This document shows, piece by piece, positions 24,426 to 34,161 of a stretch of 64,000 bases of DNA. Position 1 is the first letter of the stretch. Every line of letters starts with the position of its first letter. The translations under genes and the position numbers were made by a program. The notes beneath the pieces were generated by a model. The model saw only the letters and a program-made list of their open reading frames with translations. It was not told where the DNA came from and searched no databases. This stretch comes from Chryseosolibacter sp036402115 (lineage in GTDB: Bacteria; Bacteroidota; Bacteroidia; Cytophagales; Cyclobacteriaceae), in contig DASWTM010000124.1 of NCBI GenBank assembly GCA_036402115.1, forward strand, positions 24,874-88,873, read 5' to 3'.

Positions 24426-27356
24426 ATGCGTATGAAAATAATGTTACGGATCATGTTAGGAATGCTGCTTCTGGCGAGCATTCAGGCGTGGGCTCAGCAG
24501 TCAGTTTCGGGTAGAGTAACCACCGAGTCCGGTGAATCACTGCCTGGTGTGAATGTGGTGTTAAAAGGAACTGGAAACGGAACGATCACAGATTCCGATG
24601 GCAAGTATCAGCTTAATGCCAATCAGGGAACGCTCGTGTTTTCGTTTATCGGATACAGACCATTGGAAGTGGCGATCGACAACAGAAGTGTGGTCGATGC
24701 AACGATGATTGAAGACGTGACGACACTCGAGCAGGTGGTGGTCGTTGGTTACGGCACCCAGCAGAAGAAAGATATAACGGGTGCGGTAGGGGTCGTTGGT
24801 GAAGAAGCGTTTGAATCGAGATCGAACACGCAGTTTGGAACATTAATTCAGGGAAAGACTGCGGGCGTGCAGGTGATATCACCATCAGGAAAGCCTTCGG
24901 CAGGCTTTAGCATGCGCATCCGCGGAACCAGCTCGATCTCTGCAAGCAGTGAACCGCTTTACGTGGTTGATGGTATTCCATCGGCAGATACAAGATCGAT
25001 CAACCCGTCAGACATCGAAAGCATCACGGTGTTGAAAGACGCGTCATCCGCTGCCATCTACGGTGCACAGGGTGCGAATGGTGTGGTATTGATTACTACG
25101 AAGCGCGGAAAAACAGGAGCGCCTCGCGTAGAACTCACGGCCTACACGGGCTTCTCCAGTCCCTGGAGAAAACTTAAAGTTCTTAACAGCGAACAATATC
25201 GCGACCTCATGACAGAGTTCGGCCAGACAACCGACTGGAGTCAGTATACGGCAAACACGGATTGGCAAAATGAAATTTTCCAGAATGGTCGTTCACAGAA
25301 TTATCAGCTTGCGATCTCCGGCAAGAATGAGCGCACATCCTATTATGTTTCCGGTGGCTGGATGCAGCAAATCGGTGCCGTTCGCAGCTCCGAGATGGAT
25401 CGTTATAATTTCCGAGTGAGTCTTGATCAGCAGATGAATGACTGGCTTAAGGTTGGAACGAACCTCAGTGTCACCAAGTATCATGACGTTGACGTTGCTG
25501 ACAACACAACCGTCAACAGCGGTGGCGTTATTCTTGGAATGCTTTCAACGCCACCGAACATCGGCATTTACAGACCTGATGGCACGTTCACCAGTAACCC
25601 GTTTCAAGACTGGGAGAATCCGGTTGCTGCAACCGATGGATCTGATCGTGACTACAACAATACACGCCTACTTGGAAATGTGTATGCTGAAATTGCCTTC
25701 CTGAAAAACTTTACCTTCAGAAGCAATCTTGGTTTGGATTACCAGGCCGGAATGTACGATTACTTCCTTGACCCGTTCCGCACGAGCTATGGCCGTGCCA
25801 AGCTGGGTATCGGTATCAACAATACGGACCTGAGAAACTATTATATCATTGACAATACCGTCACTTACAATCGTGCGACAGAAACAAGTTCGTTCTCTGC
25901 GCTTGTCGGTACCGTTGTGCAGAAAACACGTTGGGAAAACAACAACATCGAAAAGAACGGATTTTCAAGCGATGGTATCCCGACTACCAATGCAGGTTCA
26001 ATCATTGTAAGCGCGGGTAACAACAAGTCGGAGAAATCCAATGCTTCATTCATCAGCCGCGTGACCTACGACTATAACGATCGTTATCTCTTAACGGCTA
26101 ACTTCCGTGTTGACGGTTCATCTTCGTTCGGACCTAACAATCGCTGGGGATATTTCCCTTCTGTTTCTCTTGGATGGAGAATTTCCGAAGAAGACTTCTT
26201 TAGTGGTGTAGGTGTTGTGGATGACCTTAAGCTACGTGCAGGATGGGGACTTGTCGGAAATGACATTGGTACCTACGCATTCCTTGGCCGCGTTGGAACC
26301 GGAGCAAACTATCCAATCGGTGGCGTGATCCAGCCGGGTACATATCCGGCATCGATCCAAAACAACGACCTCAAGTGGGAAACGACAGAGCAAACGAATA
26401 TCGGTATTGATGTGGCCTTGTTAAGCTCGCGAATCGAATTCTCAGCTGACGCCTACATCAAAAATACTTCAGATCTGTTGTTGAATGTACCACTCCCTCG
26501 ATCAACTGGCTTTGATACGGGTGTACAAAACGTTGGTAAACTTCAGAACAGGGGAATTGAACTTCAGCTCACTTCTCACAACGTAACGAATGACGATTTT
26601 AGCTGGGATACAGACTTCAATATCAGCTTTAATCGCAACAAAGTTGTCGACATTCTTGGTCAGCAGGTGATCGGTGGCGGAGTGGCAGGTCGTGGTGACG
26701 TCAGCTACTCCGTTGAAGGGAAGCCACTCGGCCTTTTCTATGGTTACATCACGGGAGGTGTTGATCCTGCCACCGGTGATATTTACTACATCGACCGCAA
26801 TGGTGAGAGCACATTCAACCCGGCAACCGAAGACCGGACCTTTATCGGAAATCCGAATCCGGATTTCATCTACGGTATGACGAACACATTGGCGTATAAG
26901 AATTTTTCATTGAACATTTTCCTTCAGGGATCACAAGGCAATGACGTGTTCAATGCCACGCGTATCGAAACAGAAGGCATGACCGATGCAAAGAATCAAT
27001 CGCAGGTTGTTGTAAACCGCTGGAGAACACCAGGTGATATCACCGATATCCCACGTGCCGTTGCCGGAAGTACAAACAATTCGCGCATTTCAACGCGATT
27101 TGTGGAAGACGGATCTTACCTGAGAGCGAAAGCGGTGACATTGGGTTACTCGCTGCCATCAGCGCTCATTTCGAAGATCAAGCTGAACCAGGCGAAATTT
27201 TATGTAACAGGGGAGAACCTTTTCACCATCACCGGTTATAAAGGCTATGATCCGGAAGTGAATGCTTTCGGTGGAAACAACACGGTAATGGGTGTTGATT
27301 TTGGAACCTATCCACAGACACGTAGCCTGATCTTTGGTGTTAACGTTACCTTTTAA
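24426..27356 (+). CDS. SusC/RagA family TonB-linked outer-membrane protein
   Basis: A 976-residue outer-membrane transporter. A signal peptide ends near AWAQQ. A carboxypeptidase-regulatory-like domain follows (SVSGRVTTESGESLPGVNV, about 25-100), then the plug with VVVVGYGTQQKKDITGAV and the SusC signature SITVLKDASSAAIYG then GVVLITTKRG, and a beta-barrel to the C-terminal aromatic strand (LIFGVNVTF). With the SusD partner immediately downstream it imports oligosaccharides into the periplasm using TonB energy. The GH30 genes downstream point to a beta-glucan-type substrate. A second start codon lies two codons in. Confidence 0.95.
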   Translation: MRMKIMLRIMLGMLLLASIQAWAQQSVSGRVTTESGESLPGVNVVLKGTGNGTITDSDGKYQLNANQGTLVFSFIGYRPLEVAIDNRSVVDATMIEDVTTLEQVVVVGYGTQQKKDITGAVGVVGEEAFESRSNTQFGTLIQGKTAGVQVISPSGKPSAGFSMRIRGTSSISASSEPLYVVDGIPSADTRSINPSDIESITVLKDASSAAIYGAQGANGVVLITTKRGKTGAPRVELTAYTGFSSPWRKLKVLNSEQYRDLMTEFGQTTDWSQYTANTDWQNEIFQNGRSQNYQLAISGKNERTSYYVSGGWMQQIGAVRSSEMDRYNFRVSLDQQMNDWLKVGTNLSVTKYHDVDVADNTTVNSGGVILGMLSTPPNIGIYRPDGTFTSNPFQDWENPVAATDGSDRDYNNTRLLGNVYAEIAFLKNFTFRSNLGLDYQAGMYDYFLDPFRTSYGRAKLGIGINNTDLRNYYIIDNTVTYNRATETSSFSALVGTVVQKTRWENNNIEKNGFSSDGIPTTNAGSIIVSAGNNKSEKSNASFISRVTYDYNDRYLLTANFRVDGSSSFGPNNRWGYFPSVSLGWRISEEDFFSGVGVVDDLKLRAGWGLVGNDIGTYAFLGRVGTGANYPIGGVIQPGTYPASIQNNDLKWETTEQTNIGIDVALLSSRIEFSADAYIKNTSDLLLNVPLPRSTGFDTGVQNVGKLQNRGIELQLTSHNVTNDDFSWDTDFNISFNRNKVVDILGQQVIGGGVAGRGDVSYSVEGKPLGLFYGYITGGVDPATGDIYYIDRNGESTFNPATEDRTFIGNPNPDFIYGMTNTLAYKNFSLNIFLQGSQGNDVFNATRIETEGMTDAKNQSQVVVNRWRTPGDITDIPRAVAGSTNNSRISTRFVEDGSYLRAKAVTLGYSLPSALISKIKLNQAKFYVTGENLFTITGYKGYDPEVNAFGGNNTVMGVDFGTYPQTRSLIFGVNVTF

Positions 27357-27368
27357 CTATTGACGATC

Positions 27369-28850
27369 ATGAAAAGAAAATTCATAAATACCTTAGCCGT
27401 CCTAGCAGTAGCGTTCACGTTGCCTTCCTGCGAAGACTATCTTGACCTGAAGCCAATTTCAGATGCAACGTCTGAAAATGCATATACACGCGCGGCCGAT
27501 GCAGAAGCTGCGTTGGTGGGTGCATATGACTCCTTCTCGCAGGAATACTACATTTGGGACAACGTATTGTTCAACGATGTAATTTCTGATAACTACTATG
27601 CCGGTGGCGACAATGCAGAGATCTTCGCGATTGAAGACCTCAACATTTCGCCAACAAATGGCAGACTTTTTAATAACTGGTCACAGCTGTACAACGCGAT
27701 TTCAAAGGCGAATATGGTGCTCGAGAAAGTTCCGGGCATCACCGATATAAAGCTCGATGCGGGAAATAGAAGAAACCAGATCCTCGGTGAAGCATCTTTC
27801 CTTCGTGCGTTTCACTACTATCAATTGGTGAAAACGTGGGGAGGTGTTCCGCTAATCGTAAAGCCTGTGGCATCAACCGATCCTGCAGAAACGCAACTGG
27901 AAAGAAATACCGAAACAGAAGTTTACAACCAGATTGTTGCCGACCTTGAGTTCGCAGTCGCAAATCTTCCCGACACATACGGAGGCGATGCAAGCGTAAA
28001 CAAAGCGCGGGCGACAAAGGGTGCAGCGAATGCCATGCTTGCAAAAGTATGGGCGCAACGCGGTGACCGCGATTACAACAAAGTACTCGAGTATGCGAAC
28101 GCAGTGATAACAAGTCCTGCTGCATACAGTCTCCTTCCGGATTTTGATGACTTGTTTGATGGTGCGCATTACAACAATGCCGAATCGATCATGGAAATTC
28201 AGTTCGTAGGAGGTCCGGAAGCGAATTTCGGCCCGCAACTCTTATTGCCTCCATCCATCAGTGGCGATACGTGGAGGAAATTTGTTACCCCATCGCATGA
28301 CCTCGTGAATGCGTTCGATGCGGAGGGTGATATTGAACGTAAAAACACTACCATCCTTTTCGAGAACGCGCCTTGGGCAGACGAATTCTGGTCAGAAAGT
28401 GTAAACGGAAGTGTGCCTTTTGCCTACAAGTGGAAAAGCGCTAACGGTTGGGCTAGTACCAATCGTCAGTATCTCATTCGCTTGGCGGATATCATCTTGT
28501 TGAAAGCGGAGGCCCTTAATGCATTGAATCGCCCGGCCGAAGCCCGCGATGCGCTGAACCTTGTTCGCAACCGCGCTGGCTTGGCAAATACTACGGCATC
28601 ATCGAGCGCAGAATTGAAGACAGCCATCCTCAATGAGCGCAGACTTGAGCTCGCACAGGAAGCGCAGCGCTGGGACGACCTCAGACGTAACAATGTGGCC
28701 GTTGACGTGATGAACAACCTCGTGGAAGTGAATGTTATCACCGATCAGCCGAAAGACTATGTGATGACAGCGCAAAAGCAATTGTTGCCCATTCCACAGT
28801 CTGAGCGCAACCGCAATCTCAAGCTCGGTCAGAACGAAGGCTATAACTAA
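27369..28850 (+). CDS. SusD/RagB family nutrient-binding lipoprotein
   Basis: A 493-residue lipoprotein with lipobox LPSC and early acidic residues (CEDYLDLKP) typical of surface export in Bacteroidota. It contains the SusD TPR-like helices (SFLRAFHYYQLVKTWGGVPLI, KGAANAMLAKVWAQRG) and the SusD C-terminal region (LIRLADIILLKAEALN, ERRLELAQEAQRWDDLRR). It caps the adjacent SusC barrel and binds the glycan at the cell surface. It begins 12 bp after SusC. The ATG at 27369 is chosen because it gives the short lipoprotein leader. Confidence 0.95.
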   Translation: MKRKFINTLAVLAVAFTLPSCEDYLDLKPISDATSENAYTRAADAEAALVGAYDSFSQEYYIWDNVLFNDVISDNYYAGGDNAEIFAIEDLNISPTNGRLFNNWSQLYNAISKANMVLEKVPGITDIKLDAGNRRNQILGEASFLRAFHYYQLVKTWGGVPLIVKPVASTDPAETQLERNTETEVYNQIVADLEFAVANLPDTYGGDASVNKARATKGAANAMLAKVWAQRGDRDYNKVLEYANAVITSPAAYSLLPDFDDLFDGAHYNNAESIMEIQFVGGPEANFGPQLLLPPSISGDTWRKFVTPSHDLVNAFDAEGDIERKNTTILFENAPWADEFWSESVNGSVPFAYKWKSANGWASTNRQYLIRLADIILLKAEALNALNRPAEARDALNLVRNRAGLANTTASSSAELKTAILNERRLELAQEAQRWDDLRRNNVAVDVMNNLVEVNVITDQPKDYVMTAQKQLLPIPQSERNRNLKLGQNEGYN

Positions 28851-28875
28851 TCGTCATCTTTAATTGATATCCATT

Positions 28876-30615
28876 ATGAAAAAGATAAATATATTCTTTG
28901 CGTTGATGGTGCTGATCGCAGCATGGTCGTGCGAGGAAAAGGAAAACATGGATCCGGTAGCAACCTGGACAGTGAATGGTCCGGTTGTTTCAATGCCGGC
29001 CAATAATGCATCCGTTGTACTGGATGAAACAAATCCAACGGCTCCCACGCGTTTCGAATGGCAGCCTTCCACAGCATCGAATCGCTTCGTTGTTCAGTAT
29101 GAAGTGGTGCTGCTTCCGGCAGGAAGTACTGACTATGCGAATCCGATCTTGTCCATAACCCCTGGTAACAACGCGAGGGATTTGTCTGCGGTAGCAACAG
29201 CGGAGCAGATTGATTATGCATTGTCTACCCTGTGCCACGCCCCCGGGGCAGAGGTGCAGTTGCAGTGGGCCGTCATTGCAAAAGTGATCGACAAGCGTGA
29301 AGTGTCAGTCCAGAACATCACATTCAAACGCTTTGCAAATGAGCGCATACCGGCTACGTTGTTCGTCACCGGAGAAGCTACAGAAGGTGGCTCAGATGTT
29401 AGCCAGGCAATTCCAATGCGGGCTATCAGAAATGCCGAAGGCGAGCTAACCGGAAGATATGAAGCGTACACACACCTGAAGGAGGGAGCAACCTTTTTCT
29501 TCCGCGATCAGGCAATCGAAAAGTCACGGAAGTTGGGAGGTCCTGAAGGTAAATTATCATGCGGTGGGGTCATTCCTTCTCCTGGCGAAGGCGAATATTT
29601 GATTCGCGCAAACCTGGTTGACAATACGTACGAGTTTGTAAAAATCGATCGCTGGAGTCTTGTAGGAGATGCTGTAGAAGGCGGATGGGGTGGAGATGTT
29701 CCACTTGAATACATCGGTGGTGGTGTGTGGGAAAAGGAAATCATTTTCTATCTTCCTTACGAGACGGCAGGCTGGATTCTCCGCGCGAATGGGGACTGGG
29801 CATATCTGCTTAAGCGTGTAAAAGAAAGTGCTGATGCCGATAACAAAGGCGGTAAGCTGGTAATGGAATCACAGGCTGCTGGTCAGGGTCTTGAGTTTGA
29901 AGACATGCCAGGGACAACGGGATTGCATAAGGTGACTGTAGATCTGAGCGCGGATGCCTATACCTACAAGCTGACGAAAATCATTTCGCCTGTACAAACG
30001 ATTGTTGGAAAAGCCACCGATGTGACCGCTAATGCTGTATCAGGAACGTTCGCGATTGAAGGCGAGGCACCTGCGGAGTTGTATTTGCTTGAAGACGGAG
30101 CAATGATTGCACAATTAACAAAAGATGGGAATGTGTTCAAGAGCGAGAAATATCTGGCACTTCAGGCGAGTAAATCGTATAGCTTAAATAGCAAAGCCGA
30201 TGGCACGGGTACTGCTTTCGATGGCGATGATGATGGCGTCATTACCGTTGATCATGATCAGGCCTACCAAATCAATGTTGACTTTGATAAGAATGAGCTC
30301 AGCTGGAAGCATTATAACCTGAAGCTTTTCCATTGGGATGAAGCCGGAGGAGGATGGGATCAGCGCCAGGAACTTTTGATGACGTACGTTCATCCGTATA
30401 AGTTTGAAGTGACTGGCAACCTGAATGCCGGATTTCATTCGAAGTTCATTTCTCCTTGGGACATTCAGTTTGGCTCATCGGGCACAGCGCTCTCGGGCAC
30501 AATGACAAACGGTGGGGCAAACTATACGGGCATCAATTCAAATGGATCGTACAAGGCCACGATTACTGTCTCGAATGATTTTGCAACGGGAGAATACAGT
30601 TTCGTTAAACAATAA
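28876..30615 (+). CDS. SusE/SusF-like surface glycan-binding lipoprotein
   Basis: A 579-residue lipoprotein starting MKKINIFFALMVLIAAWSC. The N-terminal Ig-like SusE domain (about 30-150: PATWTVNGP-like strand, SNRFVVQYEVVLLPAG) is followed by three or four beta-sandwich repeats of starch-binding-like type (SLVGDAVEGGWGGDVPLEYI is one clear repeat signature). Aromatic residues suit glycan contacts. It lies directly after SusD and before the two GH30 enzymes, fitting the usual surface-binding role. Specificity is not readable. Confidence 0.82.
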   Translation: MKKINIFFALMVLIAAWSCEEKENMDPVATWTVNGPVVSMPANNASVVLDETNPTAPTRFEWQPSTASNRFVVQYEVVLLPAGSTDYANPILSITPGNNARDLSAVATAEQIDYALSTLCHAPGAEVQLQWAVIAKVIDKREVSVQNITFKRFANERIPATLFVTGEATEGGSDVSQAIPMRAIRNAEGELTGRYEAYTHLKEGATFFFRDQAIEKSRKLGGPEGKLSCGGVIPSPGEGEYLIRANLVDNTYEFVKIDRWSLVGDAVEGGWGGDVPLEYIGGGVWEKEIIFYLPYETAGWILRANGDWAYLLKRVKESADADNKGGKLVMESQAAGQGLEFEDMPGTTGLHKVTVDLSADAYTYKLTKIISPVQTIVGKATDVTANAVSGTFAIEGEAPAELYLLEDGAMIAQLTKDGNVFKSEKYLALQASKSYSLNSKADGTGTAFDGDDDGVITVDHDQAYQINVDFDKNELSWKHYNLKLFHWDEAGGGWDQRQELLMTYVHPYKFEVTGNLNAGFHSKFISPWDIQFGSSGTALSGTMTNGGANYTGINSNGSYKATITVSNDFATGEYSFVKQ

Positions 30616-30633
30616 CAGGTTTTACTTTTCAAC

Positions 30634-30668
30634 AAGAATGTCAGGGCATCACATGTCCTGATATTCTT
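30634..30668. terminator. Intercistronic hairpin between SusE-like and GH30 genes
   Basis: A 16-bp stem (AAGAATGTCAGGGCAT with ATGTCCTGATATTCTT, two G-T pairs) with a 3-base loop. It is not followed by a strong T-tract, so it may stabilise the upstream transcript or partly attenuate read-through into the glycosidases. Confidence 0.5.
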
Positions 30669-30679
30669 AATTATAAACT

Positions 30680-32110
30680 ATGAAGTATTTTTCATTAATA
30701 AACATCACGCGATACGTTTTCGCATGCACCCTTCTTTTCCTCGCTGCATGCTCGTCAGCACCGAAAAGCCAGACGGAAATCCCTCCAACCGGTGATGTAG
30801 AGTTTTGGTTGACTACAGGAGACAAAACATCGCTTCTGGAAAAGCGTGGCGTCAATTTCCAGGAGCAAACGCAGAATCCATTAGTTATCGACATCGATAC
30901 TGCTCAGCGCTATCAGGAGATCGATGGATTCGGTTATGCTTTGACTGGAGGAAGTGCGATGCTGATGAATACAAAACTTTCGGCACCACAACGTGCGGAA
31001 TTGTTGAAGGAACTTTTCACAACGGAAGGTAACGGCATAGGGGTAAGCTACATCCGCGTTAGCATTGGTGCCTCGGATCTCGATGATCACGTGTTCTCCT
31101 ACCTCGATCTTGAATCGGGCACCGATCCTGAACTGAAAGCGTTCACGATCGAGGAAGATCGTAAACATCTCATTCCTGTTCTTAAAGAAATTGTGGCGAT
31201 TAACCCAGCGATAAAGATTATGGGGAGCCCATGGTCTGCACCAGCATGGATGAAAACCAACAATCATGTGAAAGGAGGAAGTCTGAAGCCTGAGTTTTAT
31301 GACGCTTATGCGAATTATTTTGTTCGGTACATTCAGGAAATGGAGAAGGAAGGCATTCGCATTGATGCGATCACCTTGCAGAATGAGCCTGAAAATCCGA
31401 AGAATACACCAAGCATGATCATGACCGCTGAAGATCAGACTAATTTTGTGAAGAACAATTTGGGTCCTGCCTTCGAAGCTGCAGGTATCCGCACGAAGAT
31501 CGTTGTGTTCGATCACAACTGCGATCACCCGGAATACCCGATCGCAATCCTGAATGATCCGCAGGCTAAAAAATATATCGATGGGTCTGCCTTCCATATG
31601 TATGTAGGCGAAATTGATGCAATGTCGAAAGTACATGAAGCACATCCTGACAAGCATTTATATTTCACCGAGCAGTGGACGTCAGGCCAGGGCGACTTCT
31701 CAGGCGACCTGATGTGGCACGTGAAGACACTCATCATTGGGGCCACACGGAACTGGTCTCGTAACGTGCTCGAGTGGAACCTCGCTGCCGATCCGAATTT
31801 CGATCCGCACACCAATGATGGTGGGTGCACGATCTGCCAGGGCGCTTTAACGATTGGCACCGATGTGAAAAGAAATGTTTCCTACTACATCATTGCACAT
31901 GCTTCAAAGTTTGTTCCGGATGGCTCTGTGCGTGTAGCGTCTACGGTAGTGGACGGGGTTCCAAATGTTGCCTTTCGTACACCGACAGGTAAGACCGTAC
32001 TGGTTGTCGTAAACGAAGGCGATAGCGATAGAGCTTTTTTTGCGAAGGCAGGGGCCAAAGGATTTAATGCATCGCTCCCTAAAAAGAGTGTAGCAACATT
32101 CGTGTGGTAA
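30680..32110 (+). CDS. GH30 family glycoside hydrolase (lipoprotein)
   Basis: A 476-residue enzyme with lipobox FLAAC. GH30 hallmarks are IDGFGYALTGG, MGSPWSAPAWMKTN, the acid/base Glu236 in TLQNEPEN and the nucleophile Glu331 in LYFTEQW. GH30 is a (beta/alpha)8 barrel with a side beta-domain (present at both ends) that retains configuration. Members include glucocerebrosidases, endo-beta-1,6-glucanases, beta-xylosidases and xylanases. Placement in a SusCDE locus suggests an endo-beta-1,6-glucan-type polysaccharide. Both catalytic residues are intact. The next GH30 gene starts 2 bp after its stop. Confidence 0.92.
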   Translation: MKYFSLINITRYVFACTLLFLAACSSAPKSQTEIPPTGDVEFWLTTGDKTSLLEKRGVNFQEQTQNPLVIDIDTAQRYQEIDGFGYALTGGSAMLMNTKLSAPQRAELLKELFTTEGNGIGVSYIRVSIGASDLDDHVFSYLDLESGTDPELKAFTIEEDRKHLIPVLKEIVAINPAIKIMGSPWSAPAWMKTNNHVKGGSLKPEFYDAYANYFVRYIQEMEKEGIRIDAITLQNEPENPKNTPSMIMTAEDQTNFVKNNLGPAFEAAGIRTKIVVFDHNCDHPEYPIAILNDPQAKKYIDGSAFHMYVGEIDAMSKVHEAHPDKHLYFTEQWTSGQGDFSGDLMWHVKTLIIGATRNWSRNVLEWNLAADPNFDPHTNDGGCTICQGALTIGTDVKRNVSYYIIAHASKFVPDGSVRVASTVVDGVPNVAFRTPTGKTVLVVVNEGDSDRAFFAKAGAKGFNASLPKKSVATFVW

Positions 32111-32112
32111 GT

Positions 32113-33573
32113 ATGTCAGACAAAGTCAAAAGAGTTTGGGTTTGGGTTGTACTCCTCGGGACAAGTTTTGTCTCGGGGATGTGCACTCAGAATGATGATC
32201 CGAAACCGGGTCCACCGGTACAACCAAAAGCAATTGGAACAGCCGATGTTTGGTTAACGACTGGTGATCAGACCAGCCTGCTGGCCCAGCAGAAGACGAA
32301 TTTATTCGAGGCAAAAGAGACTGCCTCTATCATACTGGATTCGACAATTAAGTACCAGGAGATTGAAGGGTTTGGTGCAGCGCTGACAGGATCGTCCGCT
32401 TATCTTATTAATCGAAAGATGAGCACCGCCAGTCGCAATACGCTGCTGAACGATTTGTTTCATCCGGAAAACGGAATTGGAATAAGTTATCTCCGGATGA
32501 CCATCGGAGCATCGGATTTTTCCTTGTCCGACTATACGTACAACGATATGCCTGCTGGTCAGACTGACTATCCACTGACAAATTTTTCAATTGCCAAAGA
32601 CAAAGAGGATGTCGTTCCTGTATTTAAGCAGATTCTAAATCTAAATCCTTCCGTCCGCATTATGGGCTCACCCTGGAGTGCCCCCGCATGGATGAAGACG
32701 AACGGAAGTTTAAAAGGAGGGAAGCTTAGGACCGATGCGTACTCTACCTACGCGCAGTATTTCGTTAAGTACATTCAGGAATATAAGTCTAACGGTATCG
32801 AAATTGATGCCGTAACCCCTCAAAATGAGCCCTTGCATTTCACGGCTAGTTATCCTTGCATGGAGATGCAGCCCAATGAACAGCTCTCATTCGTGAGAGA
32901 CAATCTTGGACCAGCTTTCGCTGCTGCTGGTATTGATACAAGGATTATTGTGTACGATCACAACTGGGACAATACGAGTTATCCAATTACCATCCTGAAC
33001 GACCCCACTGCATCAGGTTATATTGCAGGGTCAGCGTTTCATGCTTATGCGGGCAGCGTGTCAGCGATGAGTGTTGTGCACAATGCGCATCCGGGCAAGG
33101 GGATCTATTTTACGGAAGTATCCGGAGGCAACTGGGCAACTAATTTTACAGACAACCTGATGTGGAACATGACAAACATATTTGTCGGATCAACAAAGAA
33201 CTGGTCAAAGGTTGTGTTGTTGTGGAATCTTGCGTTGGATGAAAATTTCGGTCCGAAAAACAATGGCTGTCAGGATTGCCGCGGTGTTGTAACGATTAAC
33301 TCCACAACAGGGAGTGTAACAAAGAATGTCGAGTACTATTCAATTGCGCACTTTTCGAAGTTTGTCGAACCGGGAGCAGTTCGCATCTCATCCGTATTCA
33401 CGGAATCCATCGCGGATGTTGACCACGTTGCTTTCTTAAACGCGGATGGAAGCAAGGTATTGGTGTTGTTAAACGCGGGAACATCGTCCCGCACTGTTAC
33501 GGTGAAGCTCGGGGGGCGTCAATTTACTTATACCATTAACTCCAAGGCGGTTGCCACGATTGTATGGACGTAG
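32113..33573 (+). CDS. GH30 family glycoside hydrolase, tandem paralogue
   Basis: A 486-residue GH30 enzyme, clearly paralogous to the one before. It has IEGFGAALTGS, MGSPWSAPAWMKTN, acid/base Glu239 in TPQNEPLH and nucleophile Glu335 in IYFTEVSGG. The leader is hydrophobic and contains SGMC, a weaker lipobox than its neighbour's. The ATG at 32113 is chosen over an overlapping upstream GTG at 32104 because it gives a clean leader two bases after the preceding stop. Differences around the active site (PLHF versus PENP) suggest complementary chain-length or linkage use. Confidence 0.92.
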   Translation: MSDKVKRVWVWVVLLGTSFVSGMCTQNDDPKPGPPVQPKAIGTADVWLTTGDQTSLLAQQKTNLFEAKETASIILDSTIKYQEIEGFGAALTGSSAYLINRKMSTASRNTLLNDLFHPENGIGISYLRMTIGASDFSLSDYTYNDMPAGQTDYPLTNFSIAKDKEDVVPVFKQILNLNPSVRIMGSPWSAPAWMKTNGSLKGGKLRTDAYSTYAQYFVKYIQEYKSNGIEIDAVTPQNEPLHFTASYPCMEMQPNEQLSFVRDNLGPAFAAAGIDTRIIVYDHNWDNTSYPITILNDPTASGYIAGSAFHAYAGSVSAMSVVHNAHPGKGIYFTEVSGGNWATNFTDNLMWNMTNIFVGSTKNWSKVVLLWNLALDENFGPKNNGCQDCRGVVTINSTTGSVTKNVEYYSIAHFSKFVEPGAVRISSVFTESIADVDHVAFLNADGSKVLVLLNAGTSSRTVTVKLGGRQFTYTINSKAVATIVWT

Positions 33574-33722
33574 GATGTACTACTTGTTTTCCCTGCGTGG
33601 CTGCTTTGTTCGAATTCCGTTAGTGACGCACTTATTCAAGGCGGAAGCGCTGTTAGAAACAGCAACCTTAATTTTTCGAACTTTTTCCGATCATAATCGC
33701 TTAATAGTGTTATAATTGAGTT

Positions 33723-34016
33723 ATGGCACCGAAGAGCGTAGATTTTAAGCTGATAGAGAAAATATCAAAAGCACTGAGCGATAAGCACCGACTTGCGATC
33801 CTTGACCATATTACAAAGCAGGGAGGATGTGCCCAATGTTCAGACATTCACGACATTGTAGACCTTTCGCAGCCTTCGGTCTCACACCATATCAAGATAC
33901 TCACGGAAGCAGGCCTTGTTGACGCTGAAAAGACAGGCCGGAACATTTCTTACACACTCAATTCCAAGGTGTTATCTCAATACATGAAATTTTTGAACGA
34001 TTTACGGAACGATTGA
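33723..34016 (+). CDS. ArsR-family winged-helix regulator
   Basis: A 97-residue one-domain repressor-type protein. The winged-helix core is visible: ALSDKHRLAILDHI, the recognition helix DLSQPSVSHHIKIL, then AGLVDAEKTGRNISYTLN as the wing. Cys36 and Cys39 (GGCAQC) sit just before the recognition region, where some ArsR proteins place metal or thiol ligands; that use is inferred. It precedes the RND efflux genes by 145 bp and probably controls them. The ATG at 33723 is clear. Confidence 0.88.
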   Translation: MAPKSVDFKLIEKISKALSDKHRLAILDHITKQGGCAQCSDIHDIVDLSQPSVSHHIKILTEAGLVDAEKTGRNISYTLNSKVLSQYMKFLNDLRND

Positions 34017-34040
34017 AAACCTTTTTTTGTAATCAAATAC

Positions 34041-34082
34041 ATCGAAGAATTTAAATATATAAATATTTGAATCATTCGATAT
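34041..34082. promoter_or_regulatory. Candidate ArsR-type operator region
   Basis: An AT-rich stretch between the ArsR gene and the efflux operon has ATCGAA (34041) paired with TTCGAT (34075) and a core GAATCATTC (34069-34077), resembling the TGAA..TTCA layout of ArsR/SmtB operators. Symmetry is imperfect. Confidence 0.35.
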
Positions 34083-34161
34083 AAATGTTGCAACATTGAT
34101 CCGTGCAGCAGCCCAACGTTACAACGTCAACTAGTTTAACAACCGAAACAAATCAATAACA

